NCBI GenBank assembly: GCA_024690485.1
Contig: JAILPB010000099.1
Location: forward strand, 1-39,476
From: Butyrivibrio sp.
Lineage (GTDB): Bacteria > Bacillota > Clostridia > Lachnospirales > Lachnospiraceae
DNA length: 39,476 bases
Reading direction: 5' to 3'
A program made the translations under genes and the position numbers. Within the stretch, counting starts at the first letter, position 1, and the number at the start of each line of letters is the position of its first letter. The notes under the pieces are model-generated. The model had not been told where the DNA came from. It saw only the letters and a list, made by a program, of their open reading frames with translations, and searched no databases. Positions 16,750 through 25,338 of the stretch are shown one piece after another.

Positions 16750-17250
16750 ATGGCACAGGTTGGAATAGTTATGGGGTCTGATTCAGACATGCCGGTTATG
16801 GCAAAGGCAGCAGGAATTCTGGATGAACTGGGAATATCTTATGATATGAACATTATTTCCGCCCACAGAGAGCCCGATGAATTCTTTGAGTATGCTAAAT
16901 CAGCAGAGGAGAAGGGCTACAAGGTAATTATCGCAGGAGCAGGAATGGCAGCTCATCTTCCGGGAATGTGCGCAGCAATTTTCCCTATGCCGGTCATTGG
17001 AATACCGATGCATACTACTTCACTTGGAGGCAGAGATTCACTTTATAGTATTGTACAGATGCCTACAGGAATCCCGGTAGCCACAGTCGCAATTAATGGC
17101 GGAGCAAACGCCGGCTTACTTGCAGCAAAGATTCTTGCTACAAGCGATGCTGAGCTTCTTAATAGATTGAAGGATTATTCAAAAGGTCTTAAAGATGCAG
17201 TTGTCAAAAAAGACGCTCATCTTCAGGAAGTAGGTTACAAAAACTATTGA
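16750..17250 (+). CDS. purE: N5-carboxyaminoimidazole ribonucleotide mutase
   Basis: 166 residues. ATG at 16750, 4 bases after GGAGG, gives MAQVGIVMGSDSDMPVM; the in-frame codon at 16729 would precede the ribosome site. PurE interconverts N5-CAIR and CAIR in de novo purine synthesis. Signature residues are visible: MGSDSD substrate phosphate loop, SAHREPDEF with the catalytic His, and IIAGAGMAAHLPGMCAA. The Gly-Met pattern and 160-170 residue length fit class I PurE, which acts with a PurK; no purK is in the window. First gene of a four-gene pur run; purM starts 20 bases downstream. Confidence 0.95.
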   Translation: MAQVGIVMGSDSDMPVMAKAAGILDELGISYDMNIISAHREPDEFFEYAKSAEEKGYKVIIAGAGMAAHLPGMCAAIFPMPVIGIPMHTTSLGGRDSLYSIVQMPTGIPVATVAINGGANAGLLAAKILATSDAELLNRLKDYSKGLKDAVVKKDAHLQEVGYKNY

Positions 17251-17270
17251 TTCAAAAAGTGGAGGAACAC

Positions 17271-18305
17271 ATGGCTGAACTGAACTACAAAAATGCGGGG
17301 GTTGATATCGAGGCAGGTTACAAGTCTGTTGAGATGATCAAAGGTTACGTTAAGGAGACAATGCGTCCGGAGGTACTTGGAGGTCTTGGAGGATTTTCAG
17401 GAGCTTTTTCATTGTCTAAGATTAAGGAAATGAAGGATCCGGTTCTTCTGTCTGGAACTGATGGAGTAGGAACTAAGATCAAGATCGCATTTTTGCTTGA
17501 TAAGCACGATACGATCGGTATTGATTGCGTTGCCATGTGTGTTAATGACGTAATATGTGCAGGTGGTGAGCCGTTATTCTTCCTTGACTACATCGCTTGC
17601 GGTAAGAATTATCCTGAGAAGATCGCTGCAATCGTTAAGGGTGTTGCAGAGGGCTGTAAGCAGTCTGAGTGTGCACTTGTCGGCGGTGAGACAGCAGAGC
17701 ATCCTGATCTTATGCCTGAGAATGAGTACGATCTTGCAGGATTTGCAGTAGGTGTTGTCGATAAGGAAGACATGATCGACGGAAGCACCATAAAGCCCGG
17801 CGATACACTTATCGGTGTTGCCAGCAGCGGCGTACACAGCAATGGTTTTTCACTTGTAAGAAAAGTATTTGATATGACCAGGGAAAGCCTTGAGACCTAT
17901 TATGACGAGCTTGGAACAACTCTTGGTGAGGCTCTTCTTGCTCCCACAAGAATCTACGTTAAGATGCTTAAGCAGATCAAAAAGGATGGAGTAACAGTTA
18001 AGGGATGCAGCCATATTACAGGTGGCGGTTTCTATGAGAACATTCCGAGAATGCTCCCTGAGGGTGTTAAGGCTGTTGTTAAGAAGGACAGCTATGAGCT
18101 TCCTGCTCTTTTCAAGCTTATGCAGAAGAAGGGCAACCTTGATGAGCACATGATGTACAACACTTACAACATGGGTGTTGGTATGGTTCTTGCAGTAAAC
18201 AGTGAAGATGTGGATAAGACTCTCAAAGCTATTGAGGCTTCCGGAGAAAAGGGATTTGTACTTGGAACTGTAGAAGCTGGTGATAAGGGAGTTGAAATAT
18301 GCTAA
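17271..18305 (+). CDS. purM: Phosphoribosylformylglycinamidine cyclo-ligase (AIR synthetase)
   Basis: 344 residues, started at ATG 17271 (MAELNYKNAGVDIEAGYKSV) 5 bases after GGAGG (17261-17265). Makes AIR from FGAM with ATP. The family opening 'YxxAGVDI..G', the loop SGTDGVGTKIKIAF, MCVNDVICAGGEPLFFLDY, LVGGETAEHPDLM and HITGGGFYENIPRML are all present, covering the ATP site and dimer interface. Length is normal for PurM. Its final codons overlap the start of purN by 7 bases (18299-18305), so the two are translationally coupled. Confidence 0.96.
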   Translation: MAELNYKNAGVDIEAGYKSVEMIKGYVKETMRPEVLGGLGGFSGAFSLSKIKEMKDPVLLSGTDGVGTKIKIAFLLDKHDTIGIDCVAMCVNDVICAGGEPLFFLDYIACGKNYPEKIAAIVKGVAEGCKQSECALVGGETAEHPDLMPENEYDLAGFAVGVVDKEDMIDGSTIKPGDTLIGVASSGVHSNGFSLVRKVFDMTRESLETYYDELGTTLGEALLAPTRIYVKMLKQIKKDGVTVKGCSHITGGGFYENIPRMLPEGVKAVVKKDSYELPALFKLMQKKGNLDEHMMYNTYNMGVGMVLAVNSEDVDKTLKAIEASGEKGFVLGTVEAGDKGVEIC

Positions 18306-18949
18306 ATATAGCAGTTCTTGTGTCCGGAGGCGGAACAAACCTCCAGGCTATTATAGATGCCATCGATAATGGCAAGATCTCTGATACAAAGATATGCATG
18401 GTTTTTTCAAACAACAGAAATGCCTATGCTTTGGAGAGAGCTAAAAAGCATGGAATAAAAACAGAGGTTCTTGTTCCTGCTGAATTCGAGAACAGATCAG
18501 CATTTAATGATGCTTTCTATGAGCTTTTGGTTTCTGAAAATCCTGATCTCATAGTACTTGCAGGTTGTCTTGTGGTTATTCCGGAGAAGATTGTTAAGGC
18601 GTTTAGCGGAAGGATCATCAACATCCATCCTTCACTTATTCCGTCATTCTGCGGAACAGGCTATTATGGCCTTAAAGTACATGAGAAGGCTCTTGAGAGA
18701 GGCGTTAAAGTCTCAGGAGCCACTGTTCATTTTGTGGATGAGGGTACCGATACAGGACCGATCATCCTTCAGAAGCCTGTTATGATAAGAGATGATGATA
18801 CAGCAAAAACTCTTCAGCAGAGAATAATGGAGCAGGCTGAGTGGAAGATTTTACCTATGGCCATAGATCTCATCGCTAAGGGAAAAGTAAGAGTTGAGAA
18901 TGGTCATGCGATAATAGACGGATACGATCCGGATGTTTTGTTAGGTTAA
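18299..18949 (+). CDS. purN: Phosphoribosylglycinamide formyltransferase
   Basis: 216 residues. Formylates GAR using 10-formyltetrahydrofolate. AAGGGAG inside the end of purM supplies the ribosome site. N-terminal VLVSGGGTNLQAIID is the GAR phosphate loop; IINIHPSLIPSFCGTGYYG carries the catalytic Asn and His; VHFVDEGTDTGPIILQ carries the catalytic Asp. The order purE-M-N-D fits a partial purine operon; purF, purL, purC and purH must lie elsewhere. Confidence 0.96.
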   Translation: MLNIAVLVSGGGTNLQAIIDAIDNGKISDTKICMVFSNNRNAYALERAKKHGIKTEVLVPAEFENRSAFNDAFYELLVSENPDLIVLAGCLVVIPEKIVKAFSGRIINIHPSLIPSFCGTGYYGLKVHEKALERGVKVSGATVHFVDEGTDTGPIILQKPVMIRDDDTAKTLQQRIMEQAEWKILPMAIDLIAKGKVRVENGHAIIDGYDPDVLLG

Positions 18950-18961
18950 AGGAGATTAGGT

Positions 18962-20236
18962 ATGAACGTACTGGTTGTTGGCGGCGGCGGAAGAGAACAT
19001 GCAATCTGTGAAGCTGTATCAAGAAGTTCCAAGCTTGATAAGCTCTATTGTGCTCCCGGAAATGCAGGCATAGCAGAACTTGCTGAGTGTGTGCAGATCA
19101 CGCCCATGGAATTTGACAAACTTGTAGGGTTTGCCAAGGATATGCACATTGACCTTACCATCGTTGGTATGGATGATCCGCTTGTTGGTGGAATCGTTGA
19201 TGCATTTGAGGCAGAGGGCCTTAGGGTTTTCGGACCCAGGAAGGCAGCAGCTATCCTTGAGGGAAGCAAGGCTTTTTCTAAGGATCTTATGAAAAAGTAC
19301 GGAATCCCCACAGCTGCATATGAGAATTTTGACAATGCCGAGGATGCTCTTAAATATCTTGAAACAGCAAAATTCCCTATTGTTTTAAAGGCTGACGGAC
19401 TGGCACTTGGAAAAGGCGTTCTCATCTGCCAGACAAAAGAAGAGGCTATCGAAGGCGTCCACAGCATCATGGAGGACAAGAAGTTCGGCGATGCCGGAAA
19501 CAGAATGGTCATCGAGGAATTCATGACAGGACGCGAAGTTTCAGTTTTATCTTTCGTTGATGGCAAGACAATCAAGCTTATGAGCTCTGCTCAGGACCAC
19601 AAGAGAGCAGGAGACGGAGATACAGGTCTTAACACAGGAGGAATGGGTAACTTTTCACCAAGTCCTTTCTATACTGAAGAAGTAGATAAGTTCTGCTGGG
19701 ATCACATCTATCAGAAGACCGTTGATGCCATGAGAGAGGAAGGCAGAGAGTTTAAGGGAGTTATCTTCTTTGGACTTATGCTTACAGAGGACGGCCCCAA
19801 GGTCCTTGAGTATAACGCACGTTTTGGTGATCCCGAAGCTCAGGTTGTGCTTCCAAGGCTCAAGACAGATATGATCGATGTCTGCGAGGCTGTTATTGAC
19901 GGCAAGCTCGATCAGATCGATCTTGAATTCGAGGATAAGGCAGCGGTTTGCGTAGTTCTTGCTTCTGAAGGATATCCCGTAAGTTATGAAAAGGGCAAGG
20001 AAATCACAGGCCTTGAGAACTTTAAGAATAAAGATGGATATTATTGCTTCCATGCTGGTTCAAAGTTCGATGAAAATGGTAAAATAGTTACAAATGGCGG
20101 AAGAGTTTTGGGAATCACCGCAAAAGGTGATACACTCAAAGAGGCCAGAAAGAAAGCCTATGAGGCAACAGAATGGGTATCATTCGACAATAAGTATATG
20201 CGTCATGATATCGGAAAAGCCATTGACGAGGCTTAA
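18962..20236 (+). CDS. purD: Phosphoribosylamine-glycine ligase (GAR synthetase)
   Basis: 424 residues, ATG behind AAAGGAG. Joins phosphoribosylamine with glycine using ATP to give GAR, the substrate of PurN encoded just upstream. ATP-grasp enzyme: N-terminal VLVVGGGGREHAICEAV, central KADGLALGKGVLIC (ATP-binding Lys), HKRAGDGDTGLNTGGMGNFS, and LEYNARFGDPEAQVVLPRL with metal-binding Glu and Asn. Length is standard (420-430). It ends 17 bases before the SH3 surface-protein gene with no terminator between them. Confidence 0.96.
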   Translation: MNVLVVGGGGREHAICEAVSRSSKLDKLYCAPGNAGIAELAECVQITPMEFDKLVGFAKDMHIDLTIVGMDDPLVGGIVDAFEAEGLRVFGPRKAAAILEGSKAFSKDLMKKYGIPTAAYENFDNAEDALKYLETAKFPIVLKADGLALGKGVLICQTKEEAIEGVHSIMEDKKFGDAGNRMVIEEFMTGREVSVLSFVDGKTIKLMSSAQDHKRAGDGDTGLNTGGMGNFSPSPFYTEEVDKFCWDHIYQKTVDAMREEGREFKGVIFFGLMLTEDGPKVLEYNARFGDPEAQVVLPRLKTDMIDVCEAVIDGKLDQIDLEFEDKAAVCVVLASEGYPVSYEKGKEITGLENFKNKDGYYCFHAGSKFDENGKIVTNGGRVLGITAKGDTLKEARKKAYEATEWVSFDNKYMRHDIGKAIDEA

Positions 20237-20253
20237 GTAGTAAGGAGGAAGGT

Positions 20254-21645
20254 ATGAATAAAAAATATGGAAAGATTATGGCTACTGCTGCGTCAGTACT
20301 TTGCGCATCAGTAATCATGTTGGGGAATCCTATTAGTGTTCTTGCCGCAACTGGAACAGTAACATCATCAAATGTAAAGGTAAGATCTGAGGCCAGCACA
20401 ACTGCTCAGCAGGTATCAAGCCTTGATTCAGGAGATAAGGTAGATATCATTGATGAAGCTACTGATTCCCAGGGATATGTTTGGTACAGGATTTATGTAA
20501 ATGACCATGAGTTTGGTTATGTAAGAAGCGATCTCGTTTCTAAGTCAGGAAGCACATCAACAAGTACTTCAACAAAAACTGAGGCAGCTTCACTTCCTGA
20601 GACACAGGTTACAGCTGTGGAGAGTCAGGCAGCTACAATCACTGTCGCAAGCGCAAATGTCAGATCAGGTGCAGGCACAGCCTACAGCACAGTAGGAACA
20701 GTTGCAAACGGTGACGGTGTAACCATTACAGGTGAGGCAACAGGTACAGACAACAAGAAATGGTATCAGATAAGCTTTGGTTCAAACGGAAGAACAGGTT
20801 TCGTAAGATCAGATCTTCTTCAGATCGGTGCACCGGCACCTGCTGAGAGCACAGATGCTCCTGCAGAAGTAACAGAAAACCCTGAGGGCGAGCAGCCGGC
20901 AGAAGAGGGCGCAGCTCCCGAGGAAGGCGCAGAAGGCGCTGAAGGAGAGGTTGCAGAAGCTCCCGCTGAGGAAGCAGCAGCACCTGCAGTTGTTGGTAAC
21001 GGCGAGTTTTCACTTGATTATAAGGATGACGGTACAGGAACAGAGACCTGGTACCTCTATGATAATGTTCAGAGCACACAGGTTAAGCTAAATGACCTTT
21101 TGAATTATGCAACATTAGGCCAGAAGACAGCAGGTCTTGAGGAGCAGGTTAAGAAGCTTAAGATCACACTTATCGTTCTTGCTCTTATCATAGCAGCATT
21201 AGTATTTGCAGTACTTATTCTCATCTACAAGCTTCGTGATTATGCTTATTACGAGGATGAAGAAGAGGAAGAGGCTCCTGCAAGAAGAAAAGACAGCTAT
21301 GATGATCTTCCAAGCAAGAAGGGCTATAAGAAGAGCTCAGAGAAGTCTGACAAAAACGGTTCCTACAAGAGCCTTGGAAGAACTGTTGCAGACAGCAAGG
21401 AGAGAACGGAGACAGTCACTCCTTCAAGAGATAGAAAGGCAGCTCCCATGGGAACAGCAAAGTCTCTTATGCCTGAGAGAAAGTCTTCTTACAACAGATC
21501 AAGCGACGCAGTTGACAGAGTTTCAGTAAAGGCTGACAGAGCAGAGGCTCCCAAGCCTTCATCTCAGCCAAGAAAGAGCAGAAACTTCCTTCTTGAAGAT
21601 GACGATTTCGAATTCGAGTTCCTTGATCTTGATGATGAGAAGTAA
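20254..21645 (+). CDS. SH3b-domain membrane-anchored surface protein
   Basis: 463 residues, ATG behind AAGGAGGAAGGT. A signal peptide (about 1-32, ending VLAATG) precedes two bacterial SH3 domains (about 33-95, VKVRSEASTTAQQVSSL; and 128-190, ANVRSGAGTAYSTVGTV). A Pro/Ala/Glu spacer (about 193-245) follows, then a short folded part, a coil (GLEEQVKKLK), a membrane helix (about 308-332, LIVLALIIAALVFAVLILIYK) and a 130-residue cytoplasmic tail. The tail starts with an acidic run, is rich in Lys, Ser and Arg, and ends DDDFEFEFLDLDDEK. SH3b domains bind peptidoglycan peptides, so it probably links wall state to the inside. The tail could bind a cytoplasmic partner. Position after purD suggests read-through. 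Confidence 0.8.
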   Translation: MNKKYGKIMATAASVLCASVIMLGNPISVLAATGTVTSSNVKVRSEASTTAQQVSSLDSGDKVDIIDEATDSQGYVWYRIYVNDHEFGYVRSDLVSKSGSTSTSTSTKTEAASLPETQVTAVESQAATITVASANVRSGAGTAYSTVGTVANGDGVTITGEATGTDNKKWYQISFGSNGRTGFVRSDLLQIGAPAPAESTDAPAEVTENPEGEQPAEEGAAPEEGAEGAEGEVAEAPAEEAAAPAVVGNGEFSLDYKDDGTGTETWYLYDNVQSTQVKLNDLLNYATLGQKTAGLEEQVKKLKITLIVLALIIAALVFAVLILIYKLRDYAYYEDEEEEEAPARRKDSYDDLPSKKGYKKSSEKSDKNGSYKSLGRTVADSKERTETVTPSRDRKAAPMGTAKSLMPERKSSYNRSSDAVDRVSVKADRAEAPKPSSQPRKSRNFLLEDDDFEFEFLDLDDEK

Positions 21646-21663
21646 TTAAAAATGAAATTGATG

Positions 21664-21697
21664 GCCGGATTGTTCAATAAGAGCAGTCCGGCTTTTT
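21664..21697 (+). terminator. Rho-independent terminator
   Basis: GCCGGATTG pairs with CAGTCCGGC (one T-G wobble) around a loop of about 11 bases, followed by TTTTT. It closes the pur/SH3 transcription unit. Confidence 0.85.
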
Positions 21698-21735
21698 ATA
21701 TCATAGAAAATTGCTTTCCTATGCCTTTCCTAAGG

Positions 21736-21773
21736 TTGACATATGTCACCCCTCTGTTATACTTGATATAACA
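21736..21773 (+). promoter_or_regulatory. Promoter and palindromic operator of the gntR-clpC unit
   Basis: Consensus -35 TTGACA (21736-21741), 16-base spacer, -10 TATACT (21758-21763). A perfect 7-bp inverted repeat TGTTATA (21755-21761) / TATAACA (21767-21773) with a 5-base centre overlaps the -10. The position is ideal for repression, most simply by the GntR protein encoded at once downstream. Confidence 0.8.
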
Positions 21774-21838
21774 CAGAATATGCGGGTTTTATGCGAAATA
21801 CTCTCATATCCGTGGAAACCGGAGGAAAGGAGACGTCT

Positions 21839-22210
21839 ATGTTTATAGAGATTGATTTTAACAGTGACGAAGCTATATACGTTCAGCTCTGTAATCAGAT
21901 AATTATGGGTATTGCCACGTCTCAGTTCCGTGAAGGTGAGCAGCTTCCAAGCGTCAGGCAGCTGGCGGATGCCATTGGCATCAACATGCACACAGTTAAC
22001 AAGGCTTATTCCATTTTGCAGCAGGAGGGCTTTGTTAAGATTGACAGACGAAGGGGAGCTATTATCGCTATTGATCTGAATAAGCTTGCAGCTTTGCAGG
22101 AGGCTCATGATATGCTGAGCGTGGTTCTGGCAAGGGCCATGTGTAAGGGAGTTAGCAGGACTGAGATACATGAGCTTATTGATGAGATTTATGGTGAATA
22201 TGAAGCGTAA
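21839..22210 (+). CDS. GntR family repressor, YtrA-type, of clpC
   Basis: 123 residues from ATG 21839 (MFIEIDFNSDEAIYVQL) behind AAAGGAG; the longer in-frame start at 21791 lacks a ribosome site. Residues about 10-75 form the GntR winged helix: IYVQLCNQIIMGIA, EGEQLPSVRQLADAIGINMH, NKAYSILQQEGFVKIDRRRGA. The remaining 45 residues are a short helical tail, typical of the YtrA subfamily and too short for a ligand domain. It lies 15 bases before clpC. A palindrome over its own -10 suggests autoregulation and joint control of clpC, the place CtsR takes in Bacilli. The inducing signal is unknown. Confidence 0.88.
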   Translation: MFIEIDFNSDEAIYVQLCNQIIMGIATSQFREGEQLPSVRQLADAIGINMHTVNKAYSILQQEGFVKIDRRRGAIIAIDLNKLAALQEAHDMLSVVLARAMCKGVSRTEIHELIDEIYGEYEA

Positions 22211-22225
22211 AGGAGGGATCTTGCT

Positions 22226-24790
22226 TTGAATAAAAAGTTTACGGATAAAGCTGAAGAAGCGCTTAAAAATGCCAAGAAGACAGCCAGAACTCTTAAACTT
22301 AACTATGTAGGAACAGAGCATCTTCTCATGGGACTTATAAAAACTGAGGGATGCGTTGCTTCAAGAATTCTGATAGATAATGGAATAAATGAAGACAAGA
22401 TGATGGATATCATCAGAGACCTTATTGTCACAGGAGGGAACCTTACTGTGCTTGATAAGGAGGGATTTTCACCAAGGGCTGAGAATGTTCTTGAAGAAGC
22501 CCACAGACAGGCTGACAGATTTCATGCTGAAAAGACTGGAACAGAGCATATCCTGCTTGCTCTTATTAAGGAAGGCGAGAATGTAGCAGTAAGACTTATC
22601 GGAACCATGAATGTTTCCATTCAGAAGGTCTATGCTGAGACTCTTGCAGCCATGGGCGAGGATGCAAACCTTGTAAAAGAAGACCTTGGCAGAAAGAACA
22701 ACAATAAGAAAAAGGCATCAATGCTTGATCAGTACAGCAGAGACCTTACAGCTCTTGCTGCAGGTGGAAAGCTTGATCCTATTATCGGAAGAGAGAATGA
22801 GATACAGAGAGTGATCCAGATCCTCAGCCGCAGAACCAAGAATAACCCCTGCCTCATTGGTGAGCCGGGTGTAGGTAAGACTGCGGTAGTAGAGGGACTT
22901 GCCCAGAGAATTGTATCAGGGGACGTACCTTTTACAGTACAAAATAAGAGACTTCTCACACTTGACCTGTCCGGAATGATCGCAGGCTCCAAGTACAGAG
23001 GCGAATTTGAGGAGAGAATAAAGAAGATCATCAGAGAAGTTATCGATGATGGAAATATCATTCTCTTTGTAGATGAGATGCACACCCTTATCGGTGCAGG
23101 CGGAGCAGAAGGAGCAATCGATGCTTCCAATATCTTAAAGCCTTCACTTGCAAGAGGTGAGATTCAGATGATCGGTGCCACAACCATCACTGAGTACAGA
23201 AAATATGTTGAAAAGGATGCTGCACTTGAGCGCCGTTTCCAGCCTGTTAACGTGGAAGAGCCCGACAGAGACGAGACTCTTGCAATCCTTAACGGAATTG
23301 TCCACAAGTACGAGGAGCACCATCATGTAAAGGTAACTCCTGAGGCTATACAGGCGGCTGTAGACCTTAGTAGCAGATATATCAATGACAGAAATCTTCC
23401 GGATAAGGCTATAGACCTTATTGATGAGGCATCTTCTGCTGTAAGACTTAAGTTTGCAGGCGGTTCAACTGCTCTTAAGGAGATGGAGCAGACAATCCGT
23501 GATATGGATTCACAGATTGAGGAGCTTCTTGCAAAGGAGGACTTTGCAGGAGCAGGAAAACTCCATAAGGAGCAGGAAGCAGTTATTAAGAAATATAACC
23601 GCAAGAAGGCAGCGGATGCCAAGAAGGAAAAGAACGCAGACTTTACCGTAACTGAGAATGATATAGCAGAAGTAGTTGCTATGTGGACAAGGATTCCTGT
23701 TAAGAAGATAGCTGAGAAGGAGACAGAGAGACTCTTAAAGCTTGAGAAGATTCTTCATCAGAGAGTTATCGGTCAGGAGGATGCTGTAGTTGCAGTATCT
23801 AAGGCGATAAGAAGAGGAAGAGTAGGTCTTCAGGATCCTAACAGACCTATCGGCTCATTCCTATTCCTTGGACCTACAGGTGTCGGTAAGACAGAGCTCT
23901 CAAAGGCTCTTGCGGAAGCAATGTTTGGCGATGAGAACGCTCTTATAAGAGTTGATATGTCCGAGTACATGGAAGGTCACTCCGTATCCAAGATGATCGG
24001 ATCACCTCCGGGCTACGTTGGATATGACGAGGGCGGACAGCTCAGCGAGAAAGTAAGACGCCACCCTTATTCAGTTATTTTGTTTGATGAAATTGAGAAA
24101 GCTCACCCTGATATCTTCAATGTGCTTTTGCAGGTTCTTGATGATGGTCATATAACAGATGCCAAGGGCAGAAAGGTAAGCTTTAAGAATACAATCCTTA
24201 TTATGACTTCAAATGTCGGCGCTCAGAGAATAGTAGAGCCTAAAAAGCTGGGATTTGACACGGCTTCCGATGCAAATAAGGACTATGAAGCCATGAAGAG
24301 CGGCGTTATGGAGGAAGTAAAGAAACTCTTTAAACCTGAATTCATTAACCGTATCGATGAGATAATGGTATTCCATCCTCTTAACGAGAAGGAGATGATG
24401 GAGATCGTTACCCTCCTTAGCAAGAACCTCAGTAAGAGATGCAAGGAGCAGCTGGGAATTGACCTTGTTATGTCTCCTGCAGTTAAGCAGTTCCTTGTTA
24501 AGAAGTATTCAGATGCCAAGATGGGTGCAAGACCGTTAAAGCGAGCTATCCAGTCAGTTATTGAGGATGCTATGGCTGAGGAACTCCTTAAGGGCAATAT
24601 CTCACGAGATAGCAGGGTTACCATAGGCCTTAAGGACGATAAGGTAGTCTTTACCCAGAAACCTATAGGTACAGCAGCCAAGAAGGCTGTAAAACCTGCC
24701 ACAAAAGCCAAGACTACAGCTAAAACTAAGGCTTCAGTCAAGACAAAAAAGACTACGAAAAAAGTTTCCGGTAAGTCTAAAAAATCATAA
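22226..24790 (+). CDS. clpC: ATP-dependent Clp protease ATPase subunit ClpC
   Basis: 854 residues; starts at TTG 22226, 8 bases after GGAGGG (22212-22217). Two Clp_N repeats (about 5-145) are followed by AAA module 1 (Walker A GEPGVGKTA near 212; LFVDEMHTLIGAGGAEG), a middle domain with a helical insertion (about 420-480; QIEELLAKEDFAGAGKLHKE), and AAA module 2 (Walker A GPTGVGKTE near 549; ILFDEIEKAHPDIF). The segment KKLGFDT matches the ClpP-docking loop region. ClpC unfolds substrates and feeds ClpP. Odd feature: the last 38 or so residues are almost only Lys, Ala, Thr and Ser, a histone-like cationic tail absent from B. subtilis ClpC. mcsA and mcsB are not beside it. Weak stem AAAAAAT/ATTTTTT only at the 3' end. 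Confidence 0.95.
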   Translation: MNKKFTDKAEEALKNAKKTARTLKLNYVGTEHLLMGLIKTEGCVASRILIDNGINEDKMMDIIRDLIVTGGNLTVLDKEGFSPRAENVLEEAHRQADRFHAEKTGTEHILLALIKEGENVAVRLIGTMNVSIQKVYAETLAAMGEDANLVKEDLGRKNNNKKKASMLDQYSRDLTALAAGGKLDPIIGRENEIQRVIQILSRRTKNNPCLIGEPGVGKTAVVEGLAQRIVSGDVPFTVQNKRLLTLDLSGMIAGSKYRGEFEERIKKIIREVIDDGNIILFVDEMHTLIGAGGAEGAIDASNILKPSLARGEIQMIGATTITEYRKYVEKDAALERRFQPVNVEEPDRDETLAILNGIVHKYEEHHHVKVTPEAIQAAVDLSSRYINDRNLPDKAIDLIDEASSAVRLKFAGGSTALKEMEQTIRDMDSQIEELLAKEDFAGAGKLHKEQEAVIKKYNRKKAADAKKEKNADFTVTENDIAEVVAMWTRIPVKKIAEKETERLLKLEKILHQRVIGQEDAVVAVSKAIRRGRVGLQDPNRPIGSFLFLGPTGVGKTELSKALAEAMFGDENALIRVDMSEYMEGHSVSKMIGSPPGYVGYDEGGQLSEKVRRHPYSVILFDEIEKAHPDIFNVLLQVLDDGHITDAKGRKVSFKNTILIMTSNVGAQRIVEPKKLGFDTASDANKDYEAMKSGVMEEVKKLFKPEFINRIDEIMVFHPLNEKEMMEIVTLLSKNLSKRCKEQLGIDLVMSPAVKQFLVKKYSDAKMGARPLKRAIQSVIEDAMAEELLKGNISRDSRVTIGLKDDKVVFTQKPIGTAAKKAVKPATKAKTTAKTKASVKTKKTTKKVSGKSKKS

Positions 24791-24873
24791 TTTTTTAATA
24801 ATAATTACAAAGCAAATGACTTATAATTACTTTAGGAACTTTCTAAAAATACTTGATTTATAGGAGGTACGAA

Positions 24874-25281
24874 ATGGCTGTCGTAGAACAGTTGCTGAGG
24901 GCGGAAAGTGACGGAACTATAAGCTTTGGTAATTATGATCTCCCTGAGAAGAAAAAGCTTGATAACTTCGAATTCAACGGAAATGTGTTGAAGGTCAAGA
25001 CTTTCAAGGATATTACAAAGCTTGAGCAGAACGAAATGTTCCTTTATGAATCCGTACCGGGCACAGCGGTTGCTCATTTTAAGGAGGATAAGGAAGGAGT
25101 AAGTTTCGAAGTTGAAGCACCGGGAGACGCTCAGATTACCATAGGTCTTGAGGAAAATGCTGAGTACCACGTGCTTGTAGATGGTAAGAACATCGGACCT
25201 ATGAAGACCGGAGTAGGTGGAAAGCTTAGTCTTAGCGTGGCACCTGCGGGAGCACCGGTAAAAGTTGAAATCCACAAATAA
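24874..25281 (+). CDS. Conserved small beta-rich protein, unknown function
   Basis: 135 residues from ATG 24874 behind TAGGAGGTACGAA; the in-frame ATG at 24853 precedes the ribosome site and is rejected. Begins MAVVEQLLRAESDGTISFGN and is soluble with no signal peptide. Residues 1-60 read as a compact beta domain (ISFGNYDLPEKKKLDNFEFN, KVKTFKDITKLEQNEMFLYE); residues 70-135 look like an Ig-like or FN3-like beta sandwich (VSFEVEAPGDAQITIGLE, YHVLVDGKNIGP, LSLSVAPAGAPVKVEIHK). I recall close relatives throughout Lachnospiraceae, some named 'endosialidase' in databases, but no sialidase motif such as the Asp-box is present, so that name should not be trusted. A good -10 (TATAAT, 24822-24827) lies upstream, so it may have its own promoter. 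Confidence 0.8.
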   Translation: MAVVEQLLRAESDGTISFGNYDLPEKKKLDNFEFNGNVLKVKTFKDITKLEQNEMFLYESVPGTAVAHFKEDKEGVSFEVEAPGDAQITIGLEENAEYHVLVDGKNIGPMKTGVGGKLSLSVAPAGAPVKVEIHK

Positions 25282-25301
25282 AGTGAATATGTAAAAATAA
25301 T

Positions 25302-25329
25302 AAAAAGGGCTGCAAGGCAGCCCTTTTAG
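25302..25329 (+). terminator. Rho-independent terminator
   Basis: AAAAGGGCTGC (25303-25313) pairs perfectly with GCAGCCCTTTT (25317-25327) around AAG. The short loop, strong stem and T-run make a clear terminator; flanking A and T runs allow weak function on the other strand too. Confidence 0.9.
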
Positions 25330-25338
25330 ATTACACTA

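Noticed and set aside
19045-19575. Minus-strand open frame (176 codons) inside purD
   Set aside because: Ser/Pro-rich composition typical of antisense translation; purD is complete and canonical on the plus strand.
21755-21773. CtsR heptad operator before clpC
   Set aside because: The tandem GGTCAAA-type repeats expected for CtsR are not present; the palindrome better fits a GntR-type dimer site.
24283-24741. Minus-strand open frame opposite the end of clpC
   Set aside because: Antisense of a real coding region with no ribosome site. It also made me check the Lys-rich ClpC tail: the plus-strand frame has no stop or shift before it.
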